Shown: positions 26,077 to 35,563, counted from the first letter of the stretch. The stretch is DNA of 64,000 bases from Peptoniphilaceae bacterium (GCA_902363535.1 CABJAE010000007.1:53403-117402), one strand, 5' to 3'. The notes: generated from the letters alone by a model not told the origin. Numbers and translations are program-made.

Positions 26077-27074
26077 AGTTGAAAACTTTAGTGATTGGTG
26101 GTTCTGGATTATTCTTGATGGTCTTCTCACTGCTTCTGTTTGTTGCCATTTTATTTTCAGATGAACAGGACAGCGGAATTTCCAATATTCATTATGGAGG
26201 TGTGAATGTTTCCGCAGAAGTGCTGGCTCATAAGCCTATGGTAGAAAAATATGCCAAAGAATATGGCGTTGAAGAATATGTCAACATACTTCTTGCGATT
26301 ATACAGGTGGAATCGGGCGGTACTGCGGAAGATGTTATGCAGTCCTCGGAATCCCTCGGTCTTCCACCTAATTCATTGAGTACAGAAGAATCCATTAAGC
26401 AAGGTGTGAAGTATTTCAGTGAATTATTAGCCAGTAGCGAAAGGCTCAGTGTAGATTTAGAATCGGTTATCCAGTCCTACAATTATGGTGGTGGTTTCTT
26501 AGGGTATGTGGCTAATCGTGGAAATAAATATACCTTTGAACTGGCTCAAAGTTTCTCAAAAGAGTATTCAGGTGGCGAAAAAGTGTCTTACCCCAATCCC
26601 ATAGCCATACCTATCAATGGGGGCTGGCGATACAACTATGGCAATATGTTTTATGTGCAACTGGTAACGCAGTATCTTGTCACAACAGAGTTTGATGATG
26701 ATACGGTACAAGCCATCATGGACGAAGCACTGAAATATGAGGGCTGGCGATACGTTTACGGTGGAGCTTCCCCGACTACTTCTTTTGATTGTAGCGGACT
26801 GACACAATGGACGTATGGAAAAGCTGGAATTAACTTACCACGAACCGCACAACAGCAATATGATGTGACCCAGCATATCCCACTATCGGAAGCACAAGCT
26901 GGCGATTTGGTTTTCTTTCATTCTACCTATAACGCTGGCTCTTATATTACTCATGTTGGGATATACCTTGGCAATAACCGTATGTTTCATGCAGGCGACC
27001 CAATCGGTTATGCCGACTTAACAAGCCCCTACTGGCAACAGCATTTAGTGGGAGCAGGACGAATCAAACAATGA
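26073..27074 (+). CDS. orf14: Tn916 Orf14, bifunctional lysozyme/NlpC-P60 wall hydrolase
   Basis: The 333-residue exported protein has an N-terminal membrane anchor (about 8-28). A lysozyme-like domain follows (residues 45-185, LLAIIQVESGG near the catalytic Glu). The C-terminal NlpC/P60 domain has FDCSGLTQWTYG with the catalytic Cys near 246 and THVGIYLGNNRMFHAG with His near 294. It opens the cell wall locally for the mating channel. It overlaps both neighbours by 4 bases. Confidence 0.92.
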   Translation: MKLKTLVIGGSGLFLMVFSLLLFVAILFSDEQDSGISNIHYGGVNVSAEVLAHKPMVEKYAKEYGVEEYVNILLAIIQVESGGTAEDVMQSSESLGLPPNSLSTEESIKQGVKYFSELLASSERLSVDLESVIQSYNYGGGFLGYVANRGNKYTFELAQSFSKEYSGGEKVSYPNPIAIPINGGWRYNYGNMFYVQLVTQYLVTTEFDDDTVQAIMDEALKYEGWRYVYGGASPTTSFDCSGLTQWTYGKAGINLPRTAQQQYDVTQHIPLSEAQAGDLVFFHSTYNAGSYITHVGIYLGNNRMFHAGDPIGYADLTSPYWQQHLVGAGRIKQ

Positions 27075-28006
27075 GAAAGGAAGATTTAATGATGAAATTT
27101 AGAAAAAATCAGAATAAAGAAAAACAGATACCAAAGGAAAAGAAACCTCGTGTCTACTATAAGGTCAATCCTCATAAAAAGGTTGTGATTGCCTTGTGGG
27201 TACTTTTAGGGCTTAGTTTCAGCTTTGCGATATTCAAGCACTTTACAGCTATAGATACTCATACTATTCACGAAACAACTATCATAGAAAAGGAATACGT
27301 TGATACTCATCATGTAGAAAATTTTGTAGAGAACTTTGCGAAAGTCTACTATTCATGGGAGCAATCCGATAAGTCCATTGATAATCGAATGGAAAGTCTA
27401 AAAGGCTATCTGACAGATGAACTTCAAGCTCTCAATGTTGATACAGTACGCAAAGATATTCCTGTATCGTCTTCTGTAAGAGGATTTCAGATATGGACGG
27501 TAGAGCCAACTGGCGACAATGAGTTTAATGTAACCTACAGTGTAGACCAGCTCATTACAGAGGGAGAAAATACAAAGACCGTCCACTCTGCTTATATAGT
27601 GAGTGTCTATGTAGATGGTTCTGGAAATATGGTACTGGTTAAGAATCCGACCATTACCAACATACCTAAGAAATCAAGTTATAAACCAAAAGCCATTGAA
27701 AGTGAGGGGACGGTTGATTCCATTACAACCAATGAAATCAATGAGTTTTTAACGACGTTCTTCAAGCTCTATCCTACAGCGACAGCCAGTGAACTTTCCT
27801 ACTATGTGAATGACGGGATATTAAAACCAATCGGAAAAGAGTACATCTTTCAAGAACTGGTAAATCCTATTCACAATCGTAAGGATAATCAAGTCACGGT
27901 ATCGCTGACAGTGGAGTATATCGACCAGCAGACCAAAGCAACGCAGGTATCTCAATTTGATTTGGTACTTGAAAAGAACGGGAGTAATTGGAAGATTATA
28001 GAATAA
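27071..28006 (+). CDS. orf13: Tn916 Orf13, TcpC-like channel protein
   Basis: The 311-residue protein has one membrane helix near residues 37-57 and a large outer domain made of two repeated NTF2-like units (about 75-185 and 215-305), as in TcpC. It is the last gene of the transfer operon before the tet(M) leader. Translation may begin at ATG 27089, which has AAGGAAG before it, rather than at 27071. Confidence 0.88.
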   Translation: MRKEDLMMKFRKNQNKEKQIPKEKKPRVYYKVNPHKKVVIALWVLLGLSFSFAIFKHFTAIDTHTIHETTIIEKEYVDTHHVENFVENFAKVYYSWEQSDKSIDNRMESLKGYLTDELQALNVDTVRKDIPVSSSVRGFQIWTVEPTGDNEFNVTYSVDQLITEGENTKTVHSAYIVSVYVDGSGNMVLVKNPTITNIPKKSSYKPKAIESEGTVDSITTNEINEFLTTFFKLYPTATASELSYYVNDGILKPIGKEYIFQELVNPIHNRKDNQVTVSLTVEYIDQQTKATQVSQFDLVLEKNGSNWKIIE

Positions 28007-28145
28007 CAAATATTGGTACATTATTACAGCTATTTTGTAATCACGTACTCTCTTTGATAAAAAATTGGAGATTCCTTTACAAATATGCTCTTACGTGCTA
28101 TTATTTAAGTATCTATTTAAAAGGAGTTAATAAATATGCGGCAAG

Positions 28146-28367
28146 GTATTCTTAAATAAACTGTCAATTTGATAGTGGGAACAAATAATTGGATGTCCTT
28201 TTTTAGGAGGGCTTAGTTTTTTGTACCCAGTTTAAGAATACCTTTATCATGTGATTCTAAAGTATCCAGAGAATATCTGTATGCTTTGTATACCTATGGT
28301 TATGCATAAAAATCCCAGTGATAAAAGTATTTATCACTGGGATTTTTATGCCCTTTTGGGTTTTTGA
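28146..28367 (+). promoter_or_regulatory. tet(M) leader with transcription attenuators and Orf12 leader peptide
   Basis: GGTATTCTTAAA near 28146 pairs with its complement near 28227-28241, forming a large stem. A second, strong hairpin at 28308-28347 (18-bp stem around TCCCAGTGATAAA) is followed by T residues and acts as a terminator. The 28-codon leader orf12 (28281-28367, MLCIPMVMHKNP...) runs across that hairpin. The accepted model is that slow translation of this leader under tetracycline lets RNA polymerase read through into tet(M). Confidence 0.75.
28281..28367 (+). CDS. orf12: tet(M) leader peptide Orf12
   Basis: This 28-residue frame starts at ATG 28281 and ends with TGA just before the tet(M) ribosome site. 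It overlaps the attenuator hairpin and contains many codons for rarely charged or bulky residues. It matches the known Tn916 orf12 in place and length. Confidence 0.7.
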   Translation: MLCIPMVMHKNPSDKSIYHWDFYALLGF

Positions 28368-28382
28368 ATGGAGGAAAATCAC

Positions 28383-30302
28383 ATGAAAATTATTAATATT
28401 GGAGTTTTAGCTCATGTTGATGCAGGAAAAACTACCTTAACAGAAAGCTTATTATATAACAGTGGAGCGATTACAGAATTAGGAAGCGTGGACAAAGGTA
28501 CAACGAGGACGGATAATACGCTTTTAGAACGTCAGAGAGGAATTACAATTCAGACAGGAATAACCTCTTTTCAGTGGGAAAATACGAAGGTGAACATCAT
28601 AGACACGCCAGGACATATGGATTTCTTAGCAGAAGTATATCGTTCATTATCAGTTTTAGATGGGGCAATTCTACTGATTTCTGCAAAAGATGGCGTACAA
28701 GCACAAACTCGTATATTATTTCATGCACTTAGGAAAATGGGGATTCCCACAATCTTTTTTATCAATAAGATTGACCAAAATGGAATTGATTTATCAACGG
28801 TTTATCAGGATATTAAAGAGAAACTTTCTGCCGAAATTGTAATCAAACAGAAGGTAGAACTGTATCCTAATATGTGTGTGACGAACTTTACCGAATCTGA
28901 ACAATGGGATACGGTAATAGAGGGAAACGATGACCTTTTAGAGAAATATATGTCCGGTAAATCATTAGAAGCATTGGAACTCGAACAAGAGGAAAGCATA
29001 AGATTTCAGAATTGTTCTCTGTTCCCTCTTTATCATGGAAGTGCAAAAAGTAATATAGGGATTGATAACCTTATAGAAGTTATTACTAATAAATTTTATT
29101 CATCAACACATCGAGGTCCGTCTGAACTTTGCGGAAATGTTTTCAAAATTGAATATACAAAAAAAAGACAACGTCTTGCATATATACGCCTTTATAGTGG
29201 AGTACTACATTTACGAGATTCGGTTAGAGTATCAGAAAAAGAAAAAATAAAAGTTACAGAAATGTATACTTCAATAAATGGTGAATTATGTAAGATTGAT
29301 AGAGCTTATTCTGGAGAAATTGTTATTTTGCAAAATGAGTTTTTGAAGTTAAATAGTGTTCTTGGAGATACAAAACTATTGCCACAGAGAAAAAAGATTG
29401 AAAATCCGCACCCTCTACTACAAACAACTGTTGAACCGAGTAAACCTGAACAGAGAGAAATGTTGCTTGATGCCCTTTTGGAAATCTCAGATAGTGATCC
29501 GCTTCTACGATATTACGTGGATTCTACGACACATGAAATTATACTTTCTTTCTTAGGGAAAGTACAAATGGAAGTGATTAGTGCACTGTTGCAAGAAAAG
29601 TATCATGTGGAGATAGAACTAAAAGAGCCTACAGTCATTTATATGGAGAGACCGTTAAAAAATGCAGAATATACCATTCACATCGAAGTGCCGCCAAATC
29701 CTTTCTGGGCTTCCATTGGTTTATCTGTATCACCGCTTCCGTTGGGAAGTGGAATGCAGTATGAGAGCTCGGTTTCTCTTGGATACTTAAATCAATCATT
29801 TCAAAATGCAGTTATGGAAGGGATACGCTATGGTTGCGAACAAGGATTATATGGTTGGAATGTGACGGACTGTAAAATCTGTTTTAAGTATGGCTTATAC
29901 TATAGCCCTGTTAGTACCCCAGCAGATTTTCGGATGCTTGCTCCTATTGTATTGGAACAAGTCTTAAAAAAAGCTGGAACAGAATTGTTAGAGCCATATC
30001 TTAGTTTTAAAATTTATGCGCCACAGGAATATCTTTCACGAGCATACAACGATGCTCCTAAATATTGTGCGAACATCGTAGACACTCAATTGAAAAATAA
30101 TGAGGTCATTCTTAGTGGAGAAATCCCTGCTCGGTGTATTCAAGAATATCGTAGTGATTTAACTTTCTTTACAAATGGACGTAGTGTTTGTTTAACAGAG
30201 TTAAAAGGGTACCATGTTACTACCGGTGAACCTGTTTGCCAGCCCCGTCGTCCAAATAGTCGGATAGATAAAGTACGATATATGTTCAATAAAATAACTT
30301 AG
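28383..30302 (+). CDS. tet(M): Tetracycline resistance ribosomal protection protein Tet(M)
   Basis: This 639-residue GTPase related to elongation factor G binds the ribosome and dislodges tetracycline. The G1 motif [12 protein letters not shown] lies at residues 10-21, the G3 motif DTPGH near 74-78 and NKID near 128-131. The domain IV tip loop ([11 protein letters not shown]), which reaches the tetracycline site, is near residue 507. Start chosen at ATG 28383 ([13 protein letters not shown]), with GGAGG before it; an upstream in-frame ATG at 28368 lies before that site. Regulated by the attenuator leader. Nothing in the sequence suggests loss of function. Confidence 0.97.
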   Translation: MKIINIGVLAHVDAGKTTLTESLLYNSGAITELGSVDKGTTRTDNTLLERQRGITIQTGITSFQWENTKVNIIDTPGHMDFLAEVYRSLSVLDGAILLISAKDGVQAQTRILFHALRKMGIPTIFFINKIDQNGIDLSTVYQDIKEKLSAEIVIKQKVELYPNMCVTNFTESEQWDTVIEGNDDLLEKYMSGKSLEALELEQEESIRFQNCSLFPLYHGSAKSNIGIDNLIEVITNKFYSSTHRGPSELCGNVFKIEYTKKRQRLAYIRLYSGVLHLRDSVRVSEKEKIKVTEMYTSINGELCKIDRAYSGEIVILQNEFLKLNSVLGDTKLLPQRKKIENPHPLLQTTVEPSKPEQREMLLDALLEISDSDPLLRYYVDSTTHEIILSFLGKVQMEVISALLQEKYHVEIELKEPTVIYMERPLKNAEYTIHIEVPPNPFWASIGLSVSPLPLGSGMQYESSVSLGYLNQSFQNAVMEGIRYGCEQGLYGWNVTDCKICFKYGLYYSPVSTPADFRMLAPIVLEQVLKKAGTELLEPYLSFKIYAPQEYLSRAYNDAPKYCANIVDTQLKNNEVILSGEIPARCIQEYRSDLTFFTNGRSVCLTELKGYHVTTGEPVCQPRRPNSRIDKVRYMFNKIT

Positions 30303-30399
30303 TGTATTTTATGTTGTTATATAAATATGGTTTCTTGTTAAATAAGATGAAATATTTTTTAATAAAGATTTGAATTAAAGTGTAAAGGAGGAGATAGTT

Positions 30400-30588
30400 A
30401 TTATAAACTACAAGTGGATATTGTGTCCTGTATGTGGAAATAAAACACGATTAAAGATAAGGGAAGATACTGAATTAAAAAAATTCCCCCTCTATTGTCC
30501 GAAATGCAGACAAGAAAATTTAATTGAAATAAAGCAGTTCAAAGTAACTGTGATTACAGAGCCAGACGCAAAGACGCAGAGCCGATAA
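30400..30588 (+). CDS. orf6: Tn916 Orf6, cysteine-rich KTR-motif small protein
   Basis: The 62-residue frame carries two zinc-knuckle-like pairs, CPVCGNKTR and CPKCRQEN. No ATG is present: after AAAGGAGGAG the frame begins ATT-ATA-AAC, so an ATT or ATA start is likely, as known for this gene. It lies downstream of tet(M) and ends inside the terminator stem. Function unknown. Confidence 0.7.
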   Translation: MINYKWILCPVCGNKTRLKIREDTELKKFPLYCPKCRQENLIEIKQFKVTVITEPDAKTQSR

Positions 30589-30624
30589 AATGAGATTAAT
30601 ACAATCTCATTTTATCGGCTCTTT
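30578..30624 (+). terminator. Terminator after orf6
   Basis: A 20-bp stem (starting AGAGCCGATAAAATGAG) with a 5-base loop overlaps the orf6 stop codon. The stem could also act for orf9 on the other strand, which ends 24 bases further right. Confidence 0.75.
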
Positions 30625-30647
30625 CCGTTATGTATGGATTCTTTTAA

Positions 30648-31001
30648 TTAGTCTTCGATGTTTCTTGCTTCGTTGATACCGCTGGCTAAAGATTCCATTA
30701 AGGATAGTTCTTTGTCTGTAAAGCTATCCATGTATTTCTCTATCTGTAATCGTCGGGTGCTTTTTACCAAGTTATTAGCAGGTAAGAAAAATTCATCAAC
30801 GGAAACATGAAGTAACGATACAAGGTCATAAAGAACTTGTATGCTGGGGTGTTGCCCTTTATTTTCAATATTAGTTAAGTACCGTGGGTCAATTTCAATC
30901 AATGCTCCCACTTGTTCACGAGTTAAACCTCGTTTCAATCGAGCTTCTTTAATGGCTAAACCAAAGGCTCTAAAATCATATTTATCTTCTTTTTTACGCA
31001 T
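30648..31001 (-). CDS. orf9: Tn916 Orf9, Cro/CI-type repressor
   Basis: The 117-residue protein has a helix-turn-helix of the XRE type ([20 protein letters not shown], about 26-45). In Tn916 Orf9 is the negative regulator of the orf7-orf8 promoter and lies on the opposite strand. Its own start region faces the 500-base control region at 31002-31505. Confidence 0.88.
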   Translation of the reverse strand: MRKKEDKYDFRAFGLAIKEARLKRGLTREQVGALIEIDPRYLTNIENKGQHPSIQVLYDLVSLLHVSVDEFFLPANNLVKSTRRLQIEKYMDSFTDKELSLMESLASGINEARNIED

Positions 31002-31505
31002 AGTAGACCACCTCTATACATTTTATTGTTCCTACTGAATTAAAAACAGGTATAGAAAAACGTGTTATATGGTTTATAGGTTTATATTTAATAAAAAGCA
31101 CTACTAAACGCCAATAAAAAAAACCGTTATATGGTAGTGCTATTTACGCTGTTAAAATATTGTATATTACTTCCAAATGGCGGTTTGTTGGAGGTCAACG
31201 TCGCCATGAAGTACATCATATACAATAAATTTCCTTACATTGGGTTCTTGTCAAAAAAAGTCGTCTATCTGCAATAGATAAGTACGTCCACCAATGTGGT
31301 TTTATAAATCATATAGATAGAATAACAGAAGCATGTAAACAGAGAAATAAATCTGTTTATATGCTTTTTTGGCTATTCAGAACTTTTTTACAAAGTTTAT
31401 TTATCAGTAATGCAACAAATCCCCCTTTCACATTGGGACTAAGAGTGAAAGGAGATAAACGAGCAAGGCTCACTTCCTTTCCTAGATAGAAAGGGGGTGA
31501 GAAAC
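31002..31505. promoter_or_regulatory. orf9-orf7 intergenic control region
   Basis: No clear gene lies here. An imperfect inverted repeat AGCACTAC/GGTAGTGCT (31097-31141) and a strong plus-strand terminator (GCATGTAAACAGA/TCTGTTTATATGC then six T, 31331-31370) are visible. This is the known control region where Orf9 acts and where reading into orf7 and orf8 is limited. Confidence 0.6.
31331..31370 (+). terminator. Terminator upstream of orf7
   Basis: A 13-bp stem with an 8-base loop and a T6 tail lies about 135 bases before orf7. It probably attenuates transcription coming from tet(M). Confidence 0.7.
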
Positions 31506-31931
31506 ATGAAACCATCTTCTTTTCAGACCACAATAGAAAATCAGTTTGACTATATCTGTAAACGTGCTATGGAAGACGAGCGAAAGAATTATATGCTTTA
31601 TCTTTCAAGGATTGCAAAGCGTGAGGTGTCCTTTTCGGATGTTGGCGATTATCTTGTTAGCCAGTTTGCGACAACAGATAACTATTCAACTGACTTTCAG
31701 ATTTTTACACTCAATGGGTTATCAGTAGGCGTTGAAAATGATTTGTTGAGTGAAGCATTACGTGAGTTGCCAGACAAGAAACGTGAAATTCTACTGCTGT
31801 TTTACTTTATGGACATGAGCGATTCAGAAATTGCAGACCTGTTGAAATTGAACCGTTCTACTGTCTATCGGCATAGAACCAGTGGACTAGCCTTAATCAA
31901 GAAGTTTATGGAGGAGGAAAACGAAGAATGA
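31506..31931 (+). CDS. orf7: Tn916 Orf7, sigma-70-like regulator
   Basis: The 141-residue protein has a sigma region 4-like helix-turn-helix (MSDSEIADLLKLNRSTVYRH, about 104-123). Orf7 with Orf8 increases transcription through the excision and transfer genes. Start chosen at ATG 31506, with AAGGGGGTG before it; GTG 31497 overlaps that site. Its stop overlaps the start of orf8 by 4 bases. Confidence 0.88.
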   Translation: MKPSSFQTTIENQFDYICKRAMEDERKNYMLYLSRIAKREVSFSDVGDYLVSQFATTDNYSTDFQIFTLNGLSVGVENDLLSEALRELPDKKREILLLFYFMDMSDSEIADLLKLNRSTVYRHRTSGLALIKKFMEEENEE

Positions 31932-32158
31932 GAAAAGAATATTCCAGAATTCCATTCCCATTGATTGTAAAGGCTTGTGATGGCGATACAGAAGCGATTA
32001 ACCAGATTCTACATTATTACAGAGGGTACATTGCTAAACGCTCTCTACGGTTGATGAAAGATGAATATGGCAATCAAAGTATGGTCGTTGATGAGGTCTT
32101 ACGTGGACGAATGGAAACCAGGTTGATTACAAAAATCCTGTCATTTGAGATTGAGTAG
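31928..32158 (+). CDS. orf8: Tn916 Orf8, helix-turn-helix regulator
   Basis: The 76-residue protein starts within the orf7 stop codon. It has the conserved FPLIVKACDGDTEAINQILH segment of sigma-region-2-like helix-turn-helix proteins from ICEs. It acts with Orf7 as an activator of the element's mobility genes. Confidence 0.85.
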   Translation: MRKEYSRIPFPLIVKACDGDTEAINQILHYYRGYIAKRSLRLMKDEYGNQSMVVDEVLRGRMETRLITKILSFEIE

Positions 32159-32385
32159 CACCGATTTATCTCTCTTTTCGTGGAAGTGCGGACGAGCTTT
32201 CCATACTTCCCGATTGGGGAGGTTTGTTATTCCATCAAAGCATATTGTCTTTCAGTATGTTTTGATAGGCTGACAAGCCATCTGTTCTTTGAAAACTGAA
32301 TAACAGCAGTCGAATACATTTCGATAAGAAAAGAGCCAACGGAGCTGACCGCCATGACCTGCCCTGTAAAGATAGCGAGCGATTC

Positions 32386-32553
32386 ATGTCAGTGATCCGA
32401 GAAGTAATCTTTAGCAGGATTGCCAGCGAAGACATTCTTATCGTAATAATGATACTCCTGTATCGTCATAGTCCGAGCGTTAAAAGCGTCGCAGGCAATG
32501 AGTACAGTTGGACGAGAACCGTGCAAGGGTGGAACTCCCGTGAGCTTTGCTAA
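32386..32553 (+). CDS. Possible small ORF between orf8 and xis (Orf10 position)
   Basis: ATG at 32386 opens 55 codons (MSVIREVIFSRIASEDILIV...). No strong ribosome site precedes it, and codon use is not convincing. Tn916 annotations place orf10 in this gap. Apart from it, 32159-32619 holds only the xis ribosome site and no clear structure. Confidence 0.3.
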   Translation: MSVIREVIFSRIASEDILIVIMILLYRHSPSVKSVAGNEYSWTRTVQGWNSRELC

Positions 32554-32619
32554 AGCTGTTCGATTGCTTGTAAAACTACTTTTATGAAATCTAACGTGTG
32601 ATTGGGAAAGGAGGATTTT

Positions 32620-32823
32620 ATGAAGCAGACAGATATTCCTATCTGGGAGCGTTATACCCTGACCATTGAAGAAGCGTCTAAGTATTTCCGTATTGGCGAA
32701 AATAAGCTCCGTCGTTTGGCAGATGAAAATAAAAATGCTGATTGGCTGATTATGAATGGCAATCGTATTCAGATAAAGCGAAAACAGTTTGAAAAAATTA
32801 TTGATAAATTGGACGCAATCTAG
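32620..32823 (+). CDS. xis: Tn916 excisionase Xis
   Basis: The 67-residue basic protein has a winged-helix MerR-like fold ([20 protein letters not shown] near 13-32). It bends DNA at the Tn916 ends and favours excision over integration. Start at ATG 32620, with GGAGG before it. The integrase gene follows 81 bases downstream. Confidence 0.93.
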   Translation: MKQTDIPIWERYTLTIEEASKYFRIGENKLRRLADENKNADWLIMNGNRIQIKRKQFEKIIDKLDAI

Positions 32824-32904
32824 CGTCGCCAAAGGGTCTTGGATATGATAAAATAGCATTAAGTCGTATCAAGGCTCTTTCCATTTTGGAAAGGAGCGAA
32901 AGCC

Positions 32905-34122
32905 ATGTCAGAGAAAAGACGTGACAATAAAGGTCGCATTTTAAAGACTGGGGAGAGCCAACGAAAAGACGGAAGATACTTATATAAATATGTAGATTCA
33001 TTTGGAGAACCGCAATTTATCTACTCATGGAAACTGGTGGCTACAGACAGAGTACCAGCAGGAAAGCGTGATTGTGTTCCTCTTCGGGAAAAAGTTGCGG
33101 AGCTACTGAAAGACATTCATGATGGCATTGATGTTGTAGGAAAGAAAATGACACTTTGTCAGCTTTACGCAAAGCAGAATGCTCAAAGACCCAATGTGAA
33201 GAAAGGCACGCAAACTGGACGGAAATATCTGATGGATATTTTGACAAAGGACAAGTTAGGTGCAAGGAGCATAGACAGCATTAAACCGTCTGACGCTAAA
33301 GAATGGGCGATTAGAATGAGTGAAGATGGATATGCTTATCAAACCATCAATAACTATAAGCGTTCTTTAAGGGCTTCATTCTATATTGCGATTGAAGACG
33401 ATTGTGTTCGGAAGAATCCCTTTGACTTCCAGCTAAATACCGTCATTGATGATGATACTGTTCCTAAAGTCGCATTGACAACGGAGCAGGAAGAAAAGCT
33501 GTTATCCTTTGCGAAAGCTGATAAGACCTACAGCAAGAATTATGATGAAATCCTGATACTCTTAAAAACGGGTCTTCGTATTTCAGAGTTTGGCGGTCTG
33601 ACACTTCCAGATTTGGATTTTGAAAATCGTCTTGTCAAGGTAGACCATCAGTTACTACGAGATACTGAAAATGGATACTACATTGAAACTCCCAAGACTA
33701 AAAGTGGCGAACGACAAGTTCCTATGGTTGAAGAAGCCTATCAAGCGTTTCAGCGAGTGCTGGCGAATCGGAAGAACCGTAAATGTGTTGTGATTGATGG
33801 TTATAGTAATTTCCTTTTTCTCAATGGGAAAGACTATCCTAAAGTGGCAAGTGATTACAATGGTATGTTGAAAAACCTTGTCAAGAAATACAATAAATAT
33901 CATGAGGATAAGCTACCCCATATCACTCCACACATTTTGCGTCATACGTTCTGCACTAACTATGCAAATGCAGGAATGAACCCAAAAGCATTGCAGTACA
34001 TTATGGGGCATGCGAATATAAACATGACGCTGAACTATTACGCACATGCTACATTCGATTCTGCTATGGCAGAGATGAACCGCTTGGAAAAAAAGAAACA
34101 GCAGGAACGTCTTGTTGCTTAG
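32905..34122 (+). CDS. int: Tn916 tyrosine integrase
   Basis: The 405-residue recombinase catalyses integration and excision. It has an N-terminal arm-binding domain (1-75), a core-binding domain (about 85-165) and a catalytic domain. The active-site residues are visible: Arg in TGLRISEFGGL near 225, HILRHTF with His and Arg near 345-348, His in GHANINM near 372, and Tyr in LNYYAHATF near 379. The length is exactly that of Tn916 Int. It ends about 170 bases before the right end of the element. Confidence 0.96.
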   Translation: MSEKRRDNKGRILKTGESQRKDGRYLYKYVDSFGEPQFIYSWKLVATDRVPAGKRDCVPLREKVAELLKDIHDGIDVVGKKMTLCQLYAKQNAQRPNVKKGTQTGRKYLMDILTKDKLGARSIDSIKPSDAKEWAIRMSEDGYAYQTINNYKRSLRASFYIAIEDDCVRKNPFDFQLNTVIDDDTVPKVALTTEQEEKLLSFAKADKTYSKNYDEILILLKTGLRISEFGGLTLPDLDFENRLVKVDHQLLRDTENGYYIETPKTKSGERQVPMVEEAYQAFQRVLANRKNRKCVVIDGYSNFLFLNGKDYPKVASDYNGMLKNLVKKYNKYHEDKLPHITPHILRHTFCTNYANAGMNPKALQYIMGHANINMTLNYYAHATFDSAMAEMNRLEKKKQQERLVA

Positions 34123-34135
34123 TAGTACAGATGAA

Positions 34136-34156
34136 TTTACTACTAATTTACCACTT
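34136..34156. repeat. Right-end Int arm-binding repeats (DR-2 type)
   Basis: TTTACTACTAATTTACCACT is a near copy of the repeat at 16332-16352. The remaining 34157-34296 is the AT-rich right end of Tn916, with no gene. Confidence 0.7.
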
Positions 34157-34296
34157 CTGACAGCTAAGACATGAGGAAATATGCAAAGAAACGTGAAGTA
34201 TCTTCCTACAGTAAAAATACTCGAAAGCACATAGAATAAGGCTTTACGAGCATTTAAGAAAATATAAAAAGATAATTAGAAATTTATACTTTGTTT

Positions 34297-34333
34297 CAAA
34301 GAAAAAAGAGATAACATTGATTAACAGTTTCAT
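34297..34333 (-). pseudogene. 5' end of the small hydrophobic gene split by Tn916
   Basis: ATG at 34333 overlaps the stop of the preceding 67-residue gene (ATGA). It opens 12 codons reading MKLLINVISFFF before the Tn916 end. GAGGTGG stands just upstream. The rest of the gene is at 16142-16240. Joined, the frame gives a peptide of about 43 residues with one membrane helix. One base does not fit exactly, which the Tn916 coupling bases can explain. Confidence 0.5.
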
Positions 34334-34533
34334 TTCTCCACCTCTTCTTCTCTCGCATTGGGATTCTCGGATTGAAAGACGTTTATTAACTCCTCTATGT
34401 CTTCCTTTGTTGCATAAGATTTAGCAAAAAGAAAGGCAGTCGATCGATAGGATAAAAAACGGTTTCTTTCTTTATTTTTTTGCTTCCATTTTTTCGTTGC
34501 ACGCATTTGGCTTTTAGATGTTTTCTTTTCCAT
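34330..34533 (-). CDS. Small basic hypothetical protein
   Basis: The 67-residue protein has a very basic N-terminal half (KKTSKSQMRATKKWKQKNKE) and an acidic end (ENPNAREEEVEK). I do not recognise it. It starts one base after the parB stop, with GGGAG in front, and its own stop overlaps the next small gene. The tight packing with parB suggests a role in maintenance or replication of the element. Confidence 0.6.
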   Translation of the reverse strand: MEKKTSKSQMRATKKWKQKNKERNRFLSYRSTAFLFAKSYATKEDIEELINVFQSENPNAREEEVEK

Positions 34534-34534
34534 C

Positions 34535-35503
34535 CTAAACTCCCTTGCCGTGCAATTTTTCTATTACGTCTGATAGGATTCTACGATCAATAGGATTCAA
34601 ATTTTCTTTATTTAAGTTCATTGTTAGATCATAGATAGATTGAACTTTCGGATTTGCTTCCTCACCTGCTCGCTCGTTATATCTTTCGTTGTAGTCGTGT
34701 ATATTTATTGCAATATTTCTAATCTTGAATATTTGACTTTGATTTGTATTTAAATCAGTTAGCCTTATTTTTTTCTTCGATTGTGGCTCAATTTTATAAC
34801 CGTTTAAAGTCGATTCATTGTGTACCATATCGAAAATAACGGTTTCTATTTCGTCTATACTTTTCCCGGAAAAACGATTGTTTTTTTTAGGATTATTTTC
34901 ATCATTAATAAATAACTCGCTTACTGCGTCAGGTATAAACTCTTTGTAATTATCTATTATACTAAGAGCTTCTTTAACATTAATTTTTCCTGATAAAAAA
35001 GACTTCATATCGTCTTCTCTTAAATTGTTTTTTATTTTTGTATAGTCAGCTACTTGACGTTCTTTTAATCCTATATTTTCAGCAATAAGCTTTCTAGTAA
35101 GTCCCTTTACCGATGGGTCTAGCTTTTTTAATTCCTTAATATACTTTTCTAGAAAAACTATTTCACGGTATTTATCTTGTACAGATCGATTATTTTCATC
35201 ATGGTTTGATTGCACAACGGCTATTTTAGCTTTTATGAGATCTAGGGAATTTTCAATCGGGAACAGAATACAAGGTACCATTGCGTCACCATGTATTGCT
35301 ATTTTTGCTCTGCGATGTCCATCAATAATTGTATATTTGCCACTAGGATTCTCATATACTAATAAAGGTTTTTGGATTCCATATTGATCTATACTTTCTC
35401 TAAGTTTTTCATCATCCTCCGGATCCCTTTCATAAATTAGATTCTCTGGATCGATTAGAAGATCCTCGGGATCTAAAAGAATAATATTATTTGTTTCATT
35501 CAT
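34535..35503 (-). CDS. parB: ParB/Spo0J-family partition protein
   Basis: The 322-residue protein has an N-terminal ParB domain (about 10-105) with the CTP-binding segment IIDGHRRAKIA near 60-70. A central helix-turn-helix lies near residues 130-160 (LTRKLIAENIGLKERQVADY). No parA gene lies beside it in the window, so it may act with a ParA further away or as a DNA-binding regulator. It is the first of a small group (parB, 67-residue protein, split hydrophobic peptide). GGAGAAGGA precedes the start, and a TATAAT box lies at 35541-35536. Confidence 0.85.
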   Translation of the reverse strand: MNETNNIILLDPEDLLIDPENLIYERDPEDDEKLRESIDQYGIQKPLLVYENPSGKYTIIDGHRRAKIAIHGDAMVPCILFPIENSLDLIKAKIAVVQSNHDENNRSVQDKYREIVFLEKYIKELKKLDPSVKGLTRKLIAENIGLKERQVADYTKIKNNLREDDMKSFLSGKINVKEALSIIDNYKEFIPDAVSELFINDENNPKKNNRFSGKSIDEIETVIFDMVHNESTLNGYKIEPQSKKKIRLTDLNTNQSQIFKIRNIAINIHDYNERYNERAGEEANPKVQSIYDLTMNLNKENLNPIDRRILSDVIEKLHGKGV

Positions 35504-35535
35504 GTTAAGTTCCTTCTCCGTTTATTATTACTGTA

Positions 35536-35563
35536 ATTATATCAGATAAATGTGCAATGACAC
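35536..35563 (-). promoter_or_regulatory. parB promoter region with TGTGC-type operator
   Basis: TATAAT (35541-35536 on the minus strand) is preceded by ATGTGCAATGACAC (35550-35563, plus strand). The latter resembles the palindrome ATGTGCGATTGCACAT in the CAP-gene promoter at 37241-37269. The -35 is weak. Confidence 0.35.

Larger units (their letters stand above)
16241..34296 (+). mobile_element. Tn916: Tn916-family conjugative transposon with tet(M)
   Basis: All Tn916 modules are present in the standard order: orf24-orf13 (transfer), the tet(M) leader and tet(M), orf6, orf9, orf7, orf8, xis and int. The ends are taken as AAACAAG at 16241 and TTGTTT at 34296, which are imperfect inverted copies of each other. 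The span of about 18.06 kb agrees with the known 18.03 kb of Tn916. Int arm repeats (TTTACTACTAATTTACTACT type) are present inside both ends. Boundaries may shift by a few bases because of the coupling sequences. No gene is visibly broken, so it is probably active. Confidence 0.95.

Noticed and set aside
32159-32619. Minus-strand frames between orf8 and xis
   Set aside because: Their translations are low-complexity and lack ribosome sites; Tn916 has no known minus-strand gene here.
34123-34296. Additional gene at the right end of Tn916
   Set aside because: The stretch matches the non-coding right end of Tn916 with Int-binding repeats; the minus-strand frame across it is a shadow of int.
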